A stretch of DNA of 51,684 nucleotides, from assembly GCA_018714685.1 (NCBI GenBank), contig DVNC01000020.1:1-51684 (forward strand), given 5' to 3'. Shown here piece by piece: positions 33,623 through 43,134 of this stretch. How positions within the stretch are numbered: the first letter of the stretch is position 1; each line of letters starts with the position of its first letter. The translations under genes were made by a program, and so were the position numbers. Under the pieces are notes generated by a model. That model had not been told where the DNA came from and did not search any database. It worked only from the letters and a program-made list of their open reading frames with translations. This DNA comes from Scatocola faecipullorum. GTDB lineage: Bacteria > Pseudomonadota > Alphaproteobacteria > RF32 > CAG-239.

Positions 33623-34600
33623 ATGTCGTTTAGAGCCAAACGTTTGATAAAAAAGATTATTTCCTGGTCAGGGTTGTTTTTCTTTGCCCTGGCCGCTTAC
33701 ATGCTGTATCGGCAGTTGTCGAAATATCATTTGCAGGATATTCAGGATGCGCTGATGAGCATTCCGCGGCAGAATTTGCTTTATGCCTGTGCGGCGTCTT
33801 TTATCGGTTATGTGGCTCTGTCTTCTTATGATTTTTTGGCGCTGAAATACATCGGGCGCAAGCTGGCTGCCTGGAAATGGATATTTGTCGGCTTTATCGG
33901 TTTTTCGGTCAGCAATAATGCGGGGCATGCCATTGTTTCCGGCGGCGCTATCCGTTATCGTCTTTATACCCGCTGGCGTTTTCATGGCGAAGATATTGTC
34001 AAAATGGTGACTTTTTCCGGTTTTACTTATCTGGTGGCCTGTTTCTTTTTGGTGATTATGGGGTATGTTTTAACGCCGGATCATGCTTTCGGCGAAGGAT
34101 CGGTTTCCAAAATGACGACAACCGTTACCGCATTGTGTTCGGCTGCCGGGCTGGGCGTTTACTTCTGGGCCTCGCTGTTTTATAAAAAGCCGATCGTAAT
34201 TAAAGACATTGAATTTGACATTCCGAGCTTTAAAATGGCTTTGGCGCAGGTGTTTATCGGCGGCGCAGATATTTTAATGGCTTCTTTGGTATTGTATTTT
34301 TCATTGATTCCGTTTGTGGATATTCCGTTTGACGTTTTCATCGGGGTCTTTCTGATTGCCCAGGTTTTGGGGGTATTCAGCCAGGTTCCGGGCGGTTTGG
34401 GCGTGTTTGAGGGGTTGTTTATGTTTATTATTCCCGGCGAGCACAATCAGGCGATGCTGTTCGGGGCGTTGATTGCTTACCGGATTATTTATTATCTGTT
34501 GCCGTTAGTGTTTTCCGGCATTATTTTGCTTATTTATGAGCTGGGCCTGCGCCATGCCAAAAAGCTCAGGCTGCGCAAGTCAGCGGCAAGCCCTTCCTGA
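33623..34600 (+). CDS. UPF0104 / lysylphosphatidylglycerol-synthase-like membrane protein
   Basis: The protein has 325 residues with about eight membrane helices. NNAGHAIVSGGAIRYRLYTRW and FSQVPGGLGVFEGLFMFI are signatures of the MprF/AglD-type membrane domain (flippase-like). The soluble aminoacyl-transfer domain of MprF is absent, so it is not a full lysyl-PG synthase. Such proteins are thought to move lipids or lipid-linked sugars; the substrate here is unknown. The stop codon lies in the loop of the terminator hairpin. Confidence 0.85.
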   Translation: MSFRAKRLIKKIISWSGLFFFALAAYMLYRQLSKYHLQDIQDALMSIPRQNLLYACAASFIGYVALSSYDFLALKYIGRKLAAWKWIFVGFIGFSVSNNAGHAIVSGGAIRYRLYTRWRFHGEDIVKMVTFSGFTYLVACFFLVIMGYVLTPDHAFGEGSVSKMTTTVTALCSAAGLGVYFWASLFYKKPIVIKDIEFDIPSFKMALAQVFIGGADILMASLVLYFSLIPFVDIPFDVFIGVFLIAQVLGVFSQVPGGLGVFEGLFMFIIPGEHNQAMLFGALIAYRIIYYLLPLVFSGIILLIYELGLRHAKKLRLRKSAASPS

Positions 34601-34616
34601 CGGAGGGCTTTTTTTT
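34588..34616 (+). terminator. Intrinsic terminator overlapping the end of the UPF0104-type gene
   Basis: AAGCCCTTC (34588-34596) pairs with GGAGGGCTT (34602-34610). Eight T in all. The stem includes the last codons. Confidence 0.88.
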
Positions 34617-34713
34617 GTGAAAATTCACTTGTTTTCTTTAAATTTTGTCAAATATTTTAATTGACGAAGGCAGCCCATTTTGTTACTATCCGCGGGAAAA
34701 GGATAGTTTAAAA

Positions 34714-37605
34714 ATGAAGATTGCCAATTTCAGAGATTATGTCAAAGTGCTGCGTGAGGTCTATTCCCGGGAAAATATGGATGAGCTGGGAAATTATTAT
34801 CGTGCTCTGATGGCTTCCGGCAGTGCGTTAAAAAAGCAGAAAGCCCTTTTGCAGAAAGAGGTTTATCGTTTGAATGCGGCGATTAAACGGCAGGCGGAGA
34901 AAATCAGACAAGCCGAAGACAAAAAAGCTGCCGGTTTGGCGATGGCGGAACTTCGCCGCCAAAAACAGGAACAGGTCAAGTGTCTGAAAGAGTTGCAGAA
35001 CAGCGATCATTTCAATGTTCTGAGTGAAGAAGCTAAAGTTTGTGTGTGCAGCGGATTCCTGTTGCAGAAATATATGGCAAGAGAATTGCTGGAGAATAAT
35101 CCGCTGCATTTTCCCACAGATGCCAAAGGAAACCTGGTGGTGAACACAGATGAACTGCGGCGGTCGGATATTTTGCAAGAGGCGGGACATATCCGCGATT
35201 TTGTGGCGGCTTATTTGGTTCATTACCCGGAGAAAGTGAAAACGCCCGGGCATTTCAAAACCATGCTGAACGGTGTGCGGGACTGGCGGGGGCTGCTGGA
35301 ATATGCCAATGATTTTTTTGAAAAGCTGAATGACAACGATTTTCTGGAAGAAGGACCGGTGAAGGCCAGCAGGCAAGGAACAGAAGTTATTCAGACCTGG
35401 CCGGACAGAAAATTGCAGCTGGTTCGGCTGCATACGCAGAAAGCCCTGGATTATGAAAGCGACAAAATGAACCATTGCGTCGGCAAGGGCGGGTATGACA
35501 AAGACGTTTTGAGCGGAAAGACCTTTATTTACTCCCTGCGGGATAATTGTGCGGACGGCGAATGGCTGCCGCATGCCACGATAGAATACCGTGACGGCAA
35601 GATTAAGCAGATTAAAGGCTATAAAGACAAAGAGATTGACGCGGCTTATCGTGAAACGGCGCGGGAGGCGGTTATGTTTATTCTCGGCAGTGATATGGCC
35701 GGTTCGGTCATGTCAGACAAGCTTGCCGATGCGCGAAATCTGGGTTATATCGCCGATGTTTCCGGCAAGCTGTATGACGTGTCTTCTTTGCATGAGGAGA
35801 TTGAGCTGTCTTCTTTTTCGCTGGATGACAAGCTTTTGCCGCCGGAAAAGTTTCCGTTATTGACGGTTAAATCCCTGTCGGTTTCGCGTCCGTTTAAAAA
35901 CGAAGATTTTGAAATTTTGCGGAAGTTTAAGAAAATCAGATTTCTGGAAAACGGTTATGATTATGACGGAGATGCCTTGTTTCTGCGGCAGCAGATTTTT
36001 TCCGTATTGGGAATCCTTAATTACAGGAAAGCGGAAGACAGGGTCGGTGTCAAGCTGTTGCAGACAATGGGGATTATCAGCGACATTCACGGCAAGCTGC
36101 ATGACGTTTATATGCTGAAGGAAGATATTGAACTTGCTTCGCTTCAACTGGACAGCAAGCTTTTTCCTGAAGACAAGCTGCCTTTTTTGACCGTAAAGAC
36201 AATGTCGGCAGCCCGCCGTTTGACGGATGCGGATTTTGAAAAATTAATGAAATTCAAAAAAATCGGATTTTTGAAAGCATCGGAAGGTTATGAGGGAGAT
36301 TACCGTATGCTGCGCCGGCAGGTTTTTGCTCTGACGGGCGGGCAGAGTGCCGAGGATGTCAAAACCAGGGTCGATGCCGGGCTTATGTCGGCAATGGGGT
36401 TTGCAATAAAAATAGAGGATCCCTCCCGATATGACAAACGTGGCCGAATCTGTTTTGATTTGTCGGAATCGGGACAAAACAGGCCTGAAGAGAAATGGGT
36501 TGACGTGACGGATTTGGACGAGACGGCCCATATCGGACAGGTTTCGTGCGGCGGAGATGTGTGGCGGGATGCAGATATGTCCCATTTGATTTGTCGTGAT
36601 GTGAACGTGAAAGAAGAGCTTCAGCCGGAGGATGCGGTGCAGCTTTCCCGTTTGTCGGGCGCTTATGACGTTCATTTTGACCATGTGTCGTTTAAACAGA
36701 TTCAAACACTTGATTTGAGCGGTTTGCAGATGTTTGAAAGACAGTTGGAAAAAACAGACGTTATGACGGCATCTTCTTTCTTTTTGGAAGGTTATACCGT
36801 TTCTCATTTTTTGGCGGGGAGTTCGGTGATATTCCACGGGTGTCGCGATTTGTCGCCTGAGGCAATAAGGCTGCCGCGGGGGATTAAGCATGTTATGTTT
36901 GACACGGCAGATTGCGGGACGAAAATAAAATTGCCGGATTTCAGCCGCTATGAAAATCTGGAGAGCTTGCAGGTCAATCATTTTGATTTGTCGGAAAACG
37001 AGACTGTCCGGCTGCCGAAGGGGCTTAAGTATCTGGCCTTTTACGATTGTTCGTTCGGTTCGGGAAAAAATATGGATTTGAGCCGTTTTGAAAATTTGTC
37101 GGTTTTGCGTGTCAAAGGCTGTGATTTGCAAGGGGTTGAGCGTTTTGCCTTTCCGTCCGGTCTGGAGGCGTTTGCAATCGGCGGGGCCCTCTTTGCCCGG
37201 GGAGCCGCGCTGGATCTTTCCGGCTGTCATCAGATGAAAATTTTTGATGTTGACGCTTCATTTGAAAATAAAGAGATTGCATTGAGCCGAATAACTTTTC
37301 CGGAGGAAATCGAAGAGATTAAACTGTGCGGGCTTAAATTCAGCGAGATAGAAAGTTTTGACTTGCGCGCTTATCCGAATCTGCGGTGTGCAGACGTGGA
37401 GAGAAGTGCTTTCCCGAAATTGCGTAAACTGTTGCTGCCGGCCGGCTGTGAGCTGAAAAAGGACAATTGGGAGATTCCGGCGGAAACAGAAGTTGTCCGG
37501 GGCGAGGGAGCGAAAGAGTTTCCGCCGCAGGAAGTTAACTTGTCAGAGCATTTTTTGCGGGAATTGAAGTTTAAAGGTGTCAAAATAATTGATGCCGGCC
37601 GATAA
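34714..37605 (+). CDS. PcfJ-like domain protein with tandem repeats and a leucine-rich-repeat C-terminus
   Basis: The protein has 963 residues. The parts in order are: a coiled coil (about 25-95, rich in Lys, Gln and Ala); a PcfJ-like domain (about 225-330) with MNHCVGKGGY (252-261), SGKTFIYSLRD and IKQIKGYKDKEI; two tandem repeats of about 100 residues (about 336-435 and 446-542), each with IxDxxGKLxDVxxLxEDIEL and LTVKxxSxxR, then a worn third unit; and a leucine-rich-repeat region (about 655-960). There is no signal peptide. PcfJ is known from conjugative plasmids and phage with unclear function. The frame is open from 34645, but AAAAGGA fits the ATG at 34714. The next gene starts 40 bp later. 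Confidence 0.75.
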   Translation: MKIANFRDYVKVLREVYSRENMDELGNYYRALMASGSALKKQKALLQKEVYRLNAAIKRQAEKIRQAEDKKAAGLAMAELRRQKQEQVKCLKELQNSDHFNVLSEEAKVCVCSGFLLQKYMARELLENNPLHFPTDAKGNLVVNTDELRRSDILQEAGHIRDFVAAYLVHYPEKVKTPGHFKTMLNGVRDWRGLLEYANDFFEKLNDNDFLEEGPVKASRQGTEVIQTWPDRKLQLVRLHTQKALDYESDKMNHCVGKGGYDKDVLSGKTFIYSLRDNCADGEWLPHATIEYRDGKIKQIKGYKDKEIDAAYRETAREAVMFILGSDMAGSVMSDKLADARNLGYIADVSGKLYDVSSLHEEIELSSFSLDDKLLPPEKFPLLTVKSLSVSRPFKNEDFEILRKFKKIRFLENGYDYDGDALFLRQQIFSVLGILNYRKAEDRVGVKLLQTMGIISDIHGKLHDVYMLKEDIELASLQLDSKLFPEDKLPFLTVKTMSAARRLTDADFEKLMKFKKIGFLKASEGYEGDYRMLRRQVFALTGGQSAEDVKTRVDAGLMSAMGFAIKIEDPSRYDKRGRICFDLSESGQNRPEEKWVDVTDLDETAHIGQVSCGGDVWRDADMSHLICRDVNVKEELQPEDAVQLSRLSGAYDVHFDHVSFKQIQTLDLSGLQMFERQLEKTDVMTASSFFLEGYTVSHFLAGSSVIFHGCRDLSPEAIRLPRGIKHVMFDTADCGTKIKLPDFSRYENLESLQVNHFDLSENETVRLPKGLKYLAFYDCSFGSGKNMDLSRFENLSVLRVKGCDLQGVERFAFPSGLEAFAIGGALFARGAALDLSGCHQMKIFDVDASFENKEIALSRITFPEEIEEIKLCGLKFSEIESFDLRAYPNLRCADVERSAFPKLRKLLLPAGCELKKDNWEIPAETEVVRGEGAKEFPPQEVNLSEHFLRELKFKGVKIIDAGR

Positions 37606-37645
37606 AATTGAAATTATTTATTGTGTCACTTAAAAATTTTTGTGT

Positions 37646-38248
37646 ATGGATAAACTGGAAAGAAAACTGAAAAGTTTGGCCGAACAGGTTGAACTTTGGG
37701 GCCTGAGCAAAGAGGATGTGGTGCGTTTTATCAAAGATTTGATTTCTTTGCATAAAATCTCATTTACCGATATTTATCCGGCTCTGGGTGAAAATTTTTC
37801 CCGGCTTAAGAGTCTGCTGACGGAAGCGCAGAAACATGCGTCCGCCATTGAACTTAAGCAGGAAATCCGTCAGGAAACGGTTGAGAAGAAAGGCGAAAGC
37901 CTGTCGATGGAAGTTTTGTATGAAGGCGATTTACGCAGCAAGCAGGTCATTGCCGGCCGTATGCCGATCGGCGTTATTATTCCGCAGCTGGGGATTGTTC
38001 TTTATTGGCATGAGAGCGAGGCTCCTTTGTCGCGCCGGGCTGCCGGAAATTATGTTTCCAAGCTGCCGAAGGGGTTTGACTGGCATATTCTTCGTCTGAA
38101 AGAAGCGGTCGGAATTCGCAATATGACTTCTTCGGTTAACAGTGTGTTACGAGCCATCGGCGGAGATGCCGTCGGTTCACGCAATTACATGCTGGATGAT
38201 GACGGCCAGTCCGAGGGTATTGTCCGCTATGCGGCGCCTTATCATTAA
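37646..38248 (+). CDS. Protein of unknown function with a PIGVI-type domain
   Basis: The protein has 200 residues. The N-terminal helical part (about 1-85) has KLERKLKSLAEQVE and LKSLLTEAQKH. A C-terminal domain (about 90-200) has RMPIGVIIPQLGIVLYWHESEAP, FDWHILRLKEA and NYMLDDDGQSEGIVRYA. A similar stretch (GKTPIGIVFDTANRLAVALTD) occurs in the exported protein at the window end. There is no signal peptide here, so this copy is probably cytoplasmic. The ATG at 37646 is preferred to a TTG at 37640. It lies 40 bp after the PcfJ-like gene and ends at a terminator, so the two may be one unit. Confidence 0.72.
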   Translation: MDKLERKLKSLAEQVELWGLSKEDVVRFIKDLISLHKISFTDIYPALGENFSRLKSLLTEAQKHASAIELKQEIRQETVEKKGESLSMEVLYEGDLRSKQVIAGRMPIGVIIPQLGIVLYWHESEAPLSRRAAGNYVSKLPKGFDWHILRLKEAVGIRNMTSSVNSVLRAIGGDAVGSRNYMLDDDGQSEGIVRYAAPYH

Positions 38249-38268
38249 ATGCTTTTCAGATGTTCAAA

Positions 38269-38295
38269 AAAAGAGCTCCGTAACGGAGCTCTTTT
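38269..38295. terminator. Bidirectional terminator between the convergent genes
   Basis: GAGCTCCG (38273-38280) pairs with CGGAGCTC (38284-38291). A tract of A lies on the left and T on the right. Confidence 0.88.
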
Positions 38296-38301
38296 GGTTT
38301 T

Positions 38302-38760
38302 CTAATCGGTATTGAGGAAGGAGTTAATTTGGTATTGAAGGTTTTCGCTGAAACTGACAGGGTCGGAAATCTGATTTTGCAGATATTCGAGTTTACGGAA
38401 AGCCGTCATTTGTCCATCTTCTACCCGCTGCAGAACAACTTCCAGCGGCAGGCTGAGATTATAGTTTTGAATAAAGTTGTAGTTTTCGTCGTCTTGGTAG
38501 TTGATGATGTAAAAGTCATATTGGTCCGCAAAATATTTGTTATAAATATTTTCAATCAGTTCTATGGTTTGCGGGCATTCATAGCAGGGGTTGTTGTCAT
38601 AAAAGACAAAGATAATCGGCCGCGGATAGCGCGGATTGTCTTCGGCAAGCTGCTGTTGCAATGTTTGATTCGGATTGTAGCCGCCTTCGTAATACAATTC
38701 GGCATGCAGCGGCAGGGCGATGGCCACCAAAATCAAAAACGACCAGAATATTTTAAGCAT
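38302..38760 (-). CDS. Exported thioredoxin-like protein with CYEC motif
   Basis: The protein has 152 residues and a signal peptide (cut near LPLHA, about residue 20). PIIFVFYDNNPCYECPQTIELIENIY looks like the strand-CxxC-helix start of a thioredoxin fold, with CYEC at about 59-62. YDFYIINYQDD gives the next strand. The usual cis-Pro loop is less clear (NYNLSLPLEVVL). A periplasmic redox or redox-like role is plausible. The gene lies 25 bp after pepP on the same strand. Confidence 0.65.
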   Translation of the reverse strand: MLKIFWSFLILVAIALPLHAELYYEGGYNPNQTLQQQLAEDNPRYPRPIIFVFYDNNPCYECPQTIELIENIYNKYFADQYDFYIINYQDDENYNFIQNYNLSLPLEVVLQRVEDGQMTAFRKLEYLQNQISDPVSFSENLQYQINSFLNTD

Positions 38761-38785
38761 GGTTTTCTCCTCGGATTGACTGTTA

Positions 38786-40504
38786 TCAAAGCGGGGAGCA
38801 GGCCTCCTGCAGCCAGTTTCTTTCAGCCGCCGTCAGATAGGGAGACAAAGCTTCTTCAACCTGCCGGTGGTAATTGTTTAACCAGTCGATTTCCCCGTCG
38901 TTCAACAGATATTTATTAATCAGGCGTTTATCAATGGGGATGAGGGTTAAATTTTTAAATTTTAAATAACCGGCCGGCAATTCGGGAGCGGCATCGGTAA
39001 TTTCGACCAGATTTTCAATGCGGATGCCGTAACGGTTTTCTTCATAATAACCGGGTTCGACGGAGGTTATCATTCCGGCGGCCAGCGGGTAAGCTCCGTT
39101 TGAGCGGGAAATGCGCTGCGGACCTTCGTGTACGTTGAGAAAACAGCCGACACCATGTCCGGTTCCGTGGTTGTAGTCTTTACCTGCGTTCCACAGGGGA
39201 GCACGGGCAAGCACATCCAGTGCGCCGCCGGGCGTGTGTGTCGGGAAAACCGCCGAACTCAAGGCAATGTGCGCTTTCAGAACCAGCGTAAAGTTTTCGG
39301 CCATTTCCCGGGAAGGAACGCCCAGGGCAACAGTGCGGGTGACGTCGGTGGTGCCGTCCTCATATTGAGCGCCGCTGTCAAGCAGCAACAGAGAATTATC
39401 ATCAAGGCGACGGTTGCTGTGACTGTCCGGATGATAGTGGACAACGGCGCCGTTCGGGCCGGAAGCGGCAATGGTGGCAAAGCTTTCGGAAAAATAGTTG
39501 TCGCCTTTGGCGCGGAAAGCGTGCAGTTTTTCAACAATGTCCAGTTCGGTTTTTCTCTGTCGGTTTGCGTCAAGCCAGCAAAGAAATTTGGTGACGGCGA
39601 CGCCGTCGCGGAGGTGGGCGCGGCGGATCCCCGCAAGTTCGACCGGGTTTTTGACGGCTTTAAACTGTTGAATTTTATCCGGTGCGGAAATTATGTCCGT
39701 TTGATTGGTTTTCAATATTTCGAGCAATGCCGCGGCATTGGCATCGGGGTCAAGCATTATCTTTTTTTTCTTAAACCGGCGCAGGACGGCGGGAATTTCG
39801 CTCAAGGCCAGCAGCGGGTAATCCAGCTTGAGATTTCCTGTGTTCAGATTATTTCCGAAAAGCCAGGCCTTTCCGTTTTTTTCAACCAGAGCCATTGCCC
39901 GGAGAATCGGGGTTTCGGGCAGAGCGTCGGAGCGAAGGTTAAACAGCCAGGAAACGTCGTCGGCCAGGCTGAAAAACGCGGCGTCAGCTTTTTCCCTAAG
40001 CAGGGCGTTGCATAACCGGCCGATTTTTTCGGCGGCGCTTTCGCCGGCAAATTCGAGTTTGTGTTCAAAAACGTTGGCGGCGTCAGCGGACAGCATCGGC
40101 GGCAGAAAGTCAGGCACGGCAGAAACGGAAATACAATTGACAGACAGAGCTTCCTTTTCCGTTTGGGTCAGACACCAGGGATTGATGCCCAGGCGGAAAC
40201 GGGTAAGGTCTTGCGTGTTCTGAGCCAGCCAGCGGTGAAAAGAACAGTCTTTGGTGCAGAAGACTTCTACTTCGCGGGAATCGGTTTCCCGCGGGGCCTG
40301 GAGTTCATAACGCCCGTCCACAAAGAGAATCGCCTTGTCGCGGAGAATAAGCAGGCTGCCGTCCGAGCCGGTGAAACCGGTCAGCAGGCGGACCAGGTTT
40401 TCGTCATTGCGGACATCCTGGTTAAGAAACATATTATTGCGGGTAACCAGATAGCCGTCGAGTTTGGCGGGTTTCAGTTTTTTCTGCAAGTCAGCGAGTT
40501 TCAT
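38786..40504 (-). CDS. Xaa-Pro aminopeptidase (M24 family, long type)
   Basis: The protein has 572 residues in three parts: two creatinase-like N-terminal domains (about 1-290) and an M24 catalytic domain. The metal ligands are the two Asp in LLLDSGAQYEDGTTDVTRT, His in GTGHGVGCFLNVHEGPQ, and Glu in SVEPGYYEE and RIENLVEI. The short C-terminal extension is also typical. The family removes N-terminal residues before Pro in a manganese-dependent way. It overlaps the prmA end by four bases. I leave the symbol empty because several paralogues share this layout. Confidence 0.93.
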   Translation of the reverse strand: MKLADLQKKLKPAKLDGYLVTRNNMFLNQDVRNDENLVRLLTGFTGSDGSLLILRDKAILFVDGRYELQAPRETDSREVEVFCTKDCSFHRWLAQNTQDLTRFRLGINPWCLTQTEKEALSVNCISVSAVPDFLPPMLSADAANVFEHKLEFAGESAAEKIGRLCNALLREKADAAFFSLADDVSWLFNLRSDALPETPILRAMALVEKNGKAWLFGNNLNTGNLKLDYPLLALSEIPAVLRRFKKKKIMLDPDANAAALLEILKTNQTDIISAPDKIQQFKAVKNPVELAGIRRAHLRDGVAVTKFLCWLDANRQRKTELDIVEKLHAFRAKGDNYFSESFATIAASGPNGAVVHYHPDSHSNRRLDDNSLLLLDSGAQYEDGTTDVTRTVALGVPSREMAENFTLVLKAHIALSSAVFPTHTPGGALDVLARAPLWNAGKDYNHGTGHGVGCFLNVHEGPQRISRSNGAYPLAAGMITSVEPGYYEENRYGIRIENLVEITDAAPELPAGYLKFKNLTLIPIDKRLINKYLLNDGEIDWLNNYHRQVEEALSPYLTAAERNWLQEACSPL

Positions 40505-41376
40505 GCTTTTTTCTCCAACAGAGCGGCGCGCCAGTTATCGAGTTTGTAAAGTTCAACCAGTTTCAGGCCGAGTTTGGTATGTTCGCCGATAACCCAGTCT
40601 TCCTGGTCATCGACAAAGCCGGAAAGAATGCAGAACCCGCCGGGAGCCAATGCCTGATTTAACTGCGGTGCCATTTCGATTAACGGACGGGCGAGAATAT
40701 TGGCGATGATGATGTCATAGGGGGCGTTGTTTTGTACCAGATCAGAGTTGTATCCATTGCTGACGGCAACGGTCAGGTATTTTTCCAAATGGTTGTCACG
40801 GGCGTTTTGCCGTGTGACGGCAACGGCTTCGGGATCAATGTCTACGGCGGTAATCCGGGCGGCGTCCGGCCAGAGTTTGGCGGCTGCCAGCGCAAGAATG
40901 CCGGAGCCGGTACCCATGTCGAGAATGTTTCGATGAGCGGCGCCGAGGCGATTTAAATGGCTGATTGCGCGCAGGCAGGATTTTGTCGTTTGGTGTTCCG
41001 AGCCGAAAGCGGTGGCGGCGTATATGCGCAGGGTGACTTTGTCTGACGGCGGAATGTCTTTTTCGTGGATGCCGTAGATAATGAAGTCTTCCACTTCAAC
41101 CGGCGCGAATTTGATGACGTTTTCTTTCAGCCAGTTTTTGCTTTCAAGAAATTCGGTTTGAAAAGGCGGAAGTTCAATGCCTGCCGCGGCGGCTTTCTCC
41201 CGCAGGTCATGTTCGACAAAGCCGGGGCCTTTGTAACCGACGTATTGTTCAAGTCCGTCGTCGGTGTAGTTGACGGCAACGACGTCAAAGTATTCATCAA
41301 AGAAGAAAGAACGTTCTTCGTCCATGTTTTCGCACGGGGCGAATTTTATCAGCCAGCAGCTTCCGGATCGGGTCAT
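40501..41376 (-). CDS. prmA: Ribosomal protein L11 methyltransferase
   Basis: The protein has 291 residues. The class I methyltransferase domain has ILDMGTGSGILALAAAKLWP (motif I) and VDIDPEAVAVTRQNARDN. YDIIIANILARPLIEMAP stands in the place of motif IV and is the PrmA signature. The N-terminal part (about 1-110) would bind L11. PrmA trimethylates L11. It is the first gene of a minus-strand pair with the aminopeptidase gene, overlapping by four bases. Confidence 0.93.
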   Translation of the reverse strand: MTRSGSCWLIKFAPCENMDEERSFFFDEYFDVVAVNYTDDGLEQYVGYKGPGFVEHDLREKAAAAGIELPPFQTEFLESKNWLKENVIKFAPVEVEDFIIYGIHEKDIPPSDKVTLRIYAATAFGSEHQTTKSCLRAISHLNRLGAAHRNILDMGTGSGILALAAAKLWPDAARITAVDIDPEAVAVTRQNARDNHLEKYLTVAVSNGYNSDLVQNNAPYDIIIANILARPLIEMAPQLNQALAPGGFCILSGFVDDQEDWVIGEHTKLGLKLVELYKLDNWRAALLEKKA

Positions 41377-41468
41377 TATTTTTCCTATAACTCATAATCA
41401 ATTATTTACTAACCGCCGATTATAGTATAATTACTATATTAATTAAAACCCAAAAAAGAGATTATGCG

Positions 41469-42239
41469 ATGAAAAAATTTGCCGCCGGTTTAAGTATTCT
41501 TTTGCTGTCATCCTGTCTGCAGGCCGGAGATTATTCGATTTTGCCGCAGAGAAACAGCTTTTTCGAGGCATGGGATTCATACCCCATAGACTATTATGAC
41601 ACTGATTTGCAGCTGGTGAAGTCGGAGTATATTACCGAACGGGAATTTGAACCCAATAAGATTTTGTCGGCTTATGTCGGCTACAGCGTGGCAGATTTGA
41701 AAACTTACCGCAAAGATTTCTTTAAAGCGGAATATGTGCGTCCGGCCATGGACGGCGTGCTGAACAGTGCGTCTATACCGGTTGCCTATACCAAGAAAGA
41801 AAAACTTCAGGTTATCGGCGAAGTGACCATTGACGGGGAAAGATATATGTTGCTGCCGACCAAGCAGGACAAGGCGGTGGTTTTGATTAACGGTGACGGT
41901 GTGCCGTATGAAAAAATGGGACAAATCCGCAACGGGCGTCTGGTTTTGATGCTGCCTGACTATATTCCGTATCCGGCGAATTTTTACTTTGAGCCGGTTA
42001 TCACTTCCAAGACGGAGCAGACCAAGCCGGTCAAAGGCTATGACATTAAATACGGCGGTGTCAAGCTTGACCGTATGCTGTTCACTTATTACGACTACAG
42101 CAGTTCCGGCGGCGACAACGGGCGTTTTGAGAATATCAGTTTTCCCAACAAGCCGGGGCTGATTGATATTTACGGCGTGGGAATCAAGGTTTTGCATGCC
42201 GGCAATCAAAAGCTTGATTATATTCTGATGCCCGAATAG
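41469..42239 (+). CDS. Predicted lipoprotein of unknown function (256 aa)
   Basis: The signal MKKFAAGLSILLLSSC ends in a lipobox with Cys16, so the protein is lipidated. The mature part is rich in Tyr, Asp and Lys and reads as mainly beta strands (EVTIDGERYMLLPTKQDKAVVLINGDGVPY). I do not recognise a family. It lies divergent to prmA and about 90 bp before yebC, which has its own promoter. Confidence 0.75.
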   Translation: MKKFAAGLSILLLSSCLQAGDYSILPQRNSFFEAWDSYPIDYYDTDLQLVKSEYITEREFEPNKILSAYVGYSVADLKTYRKDFFKAEYVRPAMDGVLNSASIPVAYTKKEKLQVIGEVTIDGERYMLLPTKQDKAVVLINGDGVPYEKMGQIRNGRLVLMLPDYIPYPANFYFEPVITSKTEQTKPVKGYDIKYGGVKLDRMLFTYYDYSSSGGDNGRFENISFPNKPGLIDIYGVGIKVLHAGNQKLDYILMPE

Positions 42240-42255
42240 ATTCCGGCGAAAAATT

Positions 42256-42284
42256 TTGCGCAGGGGGTTGATTTTCGCTATAAT
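42256..42284 (+). promoter_or_regulatory. Predicted promoter for yebC
   Basis: TTGCGC (42256-42261), a 17-bp spacer and TATAAT (42279-42284) lie about 47 bp before the yebC start. Confidence 0.6.
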
Positions 42285-42330
42285 TTGCAGTAAAAGCAAT
42301 CCGAATTAAAGTTTTTTAGGAGAAACGTAA

Positions 42331-43086
42331 ATGTCTGGACACTCCCAGTTTAAAAATATTATGTACCGTAAAGGTGCTCAGGATGCCAAAAAGGCCCGCG
42401 TTTTTGCCAAATTGGCCCGCGATATTACCATTGCCGCCAAGAGCGGTTTGCCGGAACCCGATAAAAATCCGCGCCTGCGTTTGGCCATTCAGGCGGCCAG
42501 AGCCGAGAGCATGCCGAAAGACAATATTGAGCGCGCTATTGCCAAAGCTAGCCAGACGGCCGGCGGAAACGATTATGTTTCCGTTCGCTATGAAGGTTTC
42601 GGTCCGGGTAAAGTAGCGGTTATCGTTGAAGCGATGACCGACAATAAAAACCGTACGGTCGGCAATGTCCGCACCATCTTCGGCAAGCGCGGCGGCATGA
42701 TGGGCGAATCCGGTTCGGTTACTTTCAATTTTGAGCGTATCGGCTTTATTCAGTATCCGCTGAGTGTTGCCGACAGCGATAAAATTTTTGAAGCCGCATT
42801 GGAAGCCGGAGCCAATGATGTTGTTTCCGACGAGGAACATCATGAAATCGAAACCCTGCCGGATGATTTGAATGCGGTTACTGAAACTTTGGAGAAAGAG
42901 TTCGGCACGCCGTCAGCTTCCCGTTTGGACTGGAAGGCAACCGTCAAAACCGAGGTTACGGACAAAGAAACCGCTCAGAAGCTGCTGGATTTCATTGACG
43001 CATTGGAAGAAGACGACGATGTTCAGCGTGTTTACCACAATGCCGAATTTTCGGATGACGTGATGGCTGCTTTGGAGCAGGAATAA
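42331..43086 (+). CDS. yebC: YebC/PmpR/TACO1-family protein
   Basis: The protein has 251 residues. GHSQFKNIMYRKGAQDAKKARVFAKLARDI is the family N-terminus; the usual GHSKW reads GHSQF. Three domains follow in the normal order (PKDNIERAIAKA; FGKRGGMMGESGSVTFNFER; LEEDDDVQRVYHNAEFSDDV). Members act as DNA-binding regulators, and the TACO1 branch aids translation of some mRNAs. It lies directly before ruvC, a conserved order. AGGAG precedes the ATG. Confidence 0.96.
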   Translation: MSGHSQFKNIMYRKGAQDAKKARVFAKLARDITIAAKSGLPEPDKNPRLRLAIQAARAESMPKDNIERAIAKASQTAGGNDYVSVRYEGFGPGKVAVIVEAMTDNKNRTVGNVRTIFGKRGGMMGESGSVTFNFERIGFIQYPLSVADSDKIFEAALEAGANDVVSDEEHHEIETLPDDLNAVTETLEKEFGTPSASRLDWKATVKTEVTDKETAQKLLDFIDALEEDDDVQRVYHNAEFSDDVMAALEQE

Positions 43087-43094
43087 ATTTTAAC

Positions 43095-43120
43095 AAGCCG
43101 CTTTCGGGCGGCTTTCTTTT
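43095..43120 (+). terminator. Possible terminator/attenuator between yebC and ruvC
   Basis: AAGCCGC (43095-43101) pairs with GCGGCTT (43108-43114), followed by TCTTTTT. It lies only 15 bp before ruvC, so some read-through is probably needed. Confidence 0.7.
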
Positions 43121-43134
43121 TACGGGGAGCAGGT

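Noticed and set aside
36244..37230. 328-codon minus-strand open frame inside the PcfJ-like/LRR gene
   Set aside because: It is a shadow of a long GC-balanced coding region; the plus-strand frame has clear domains and repeats.
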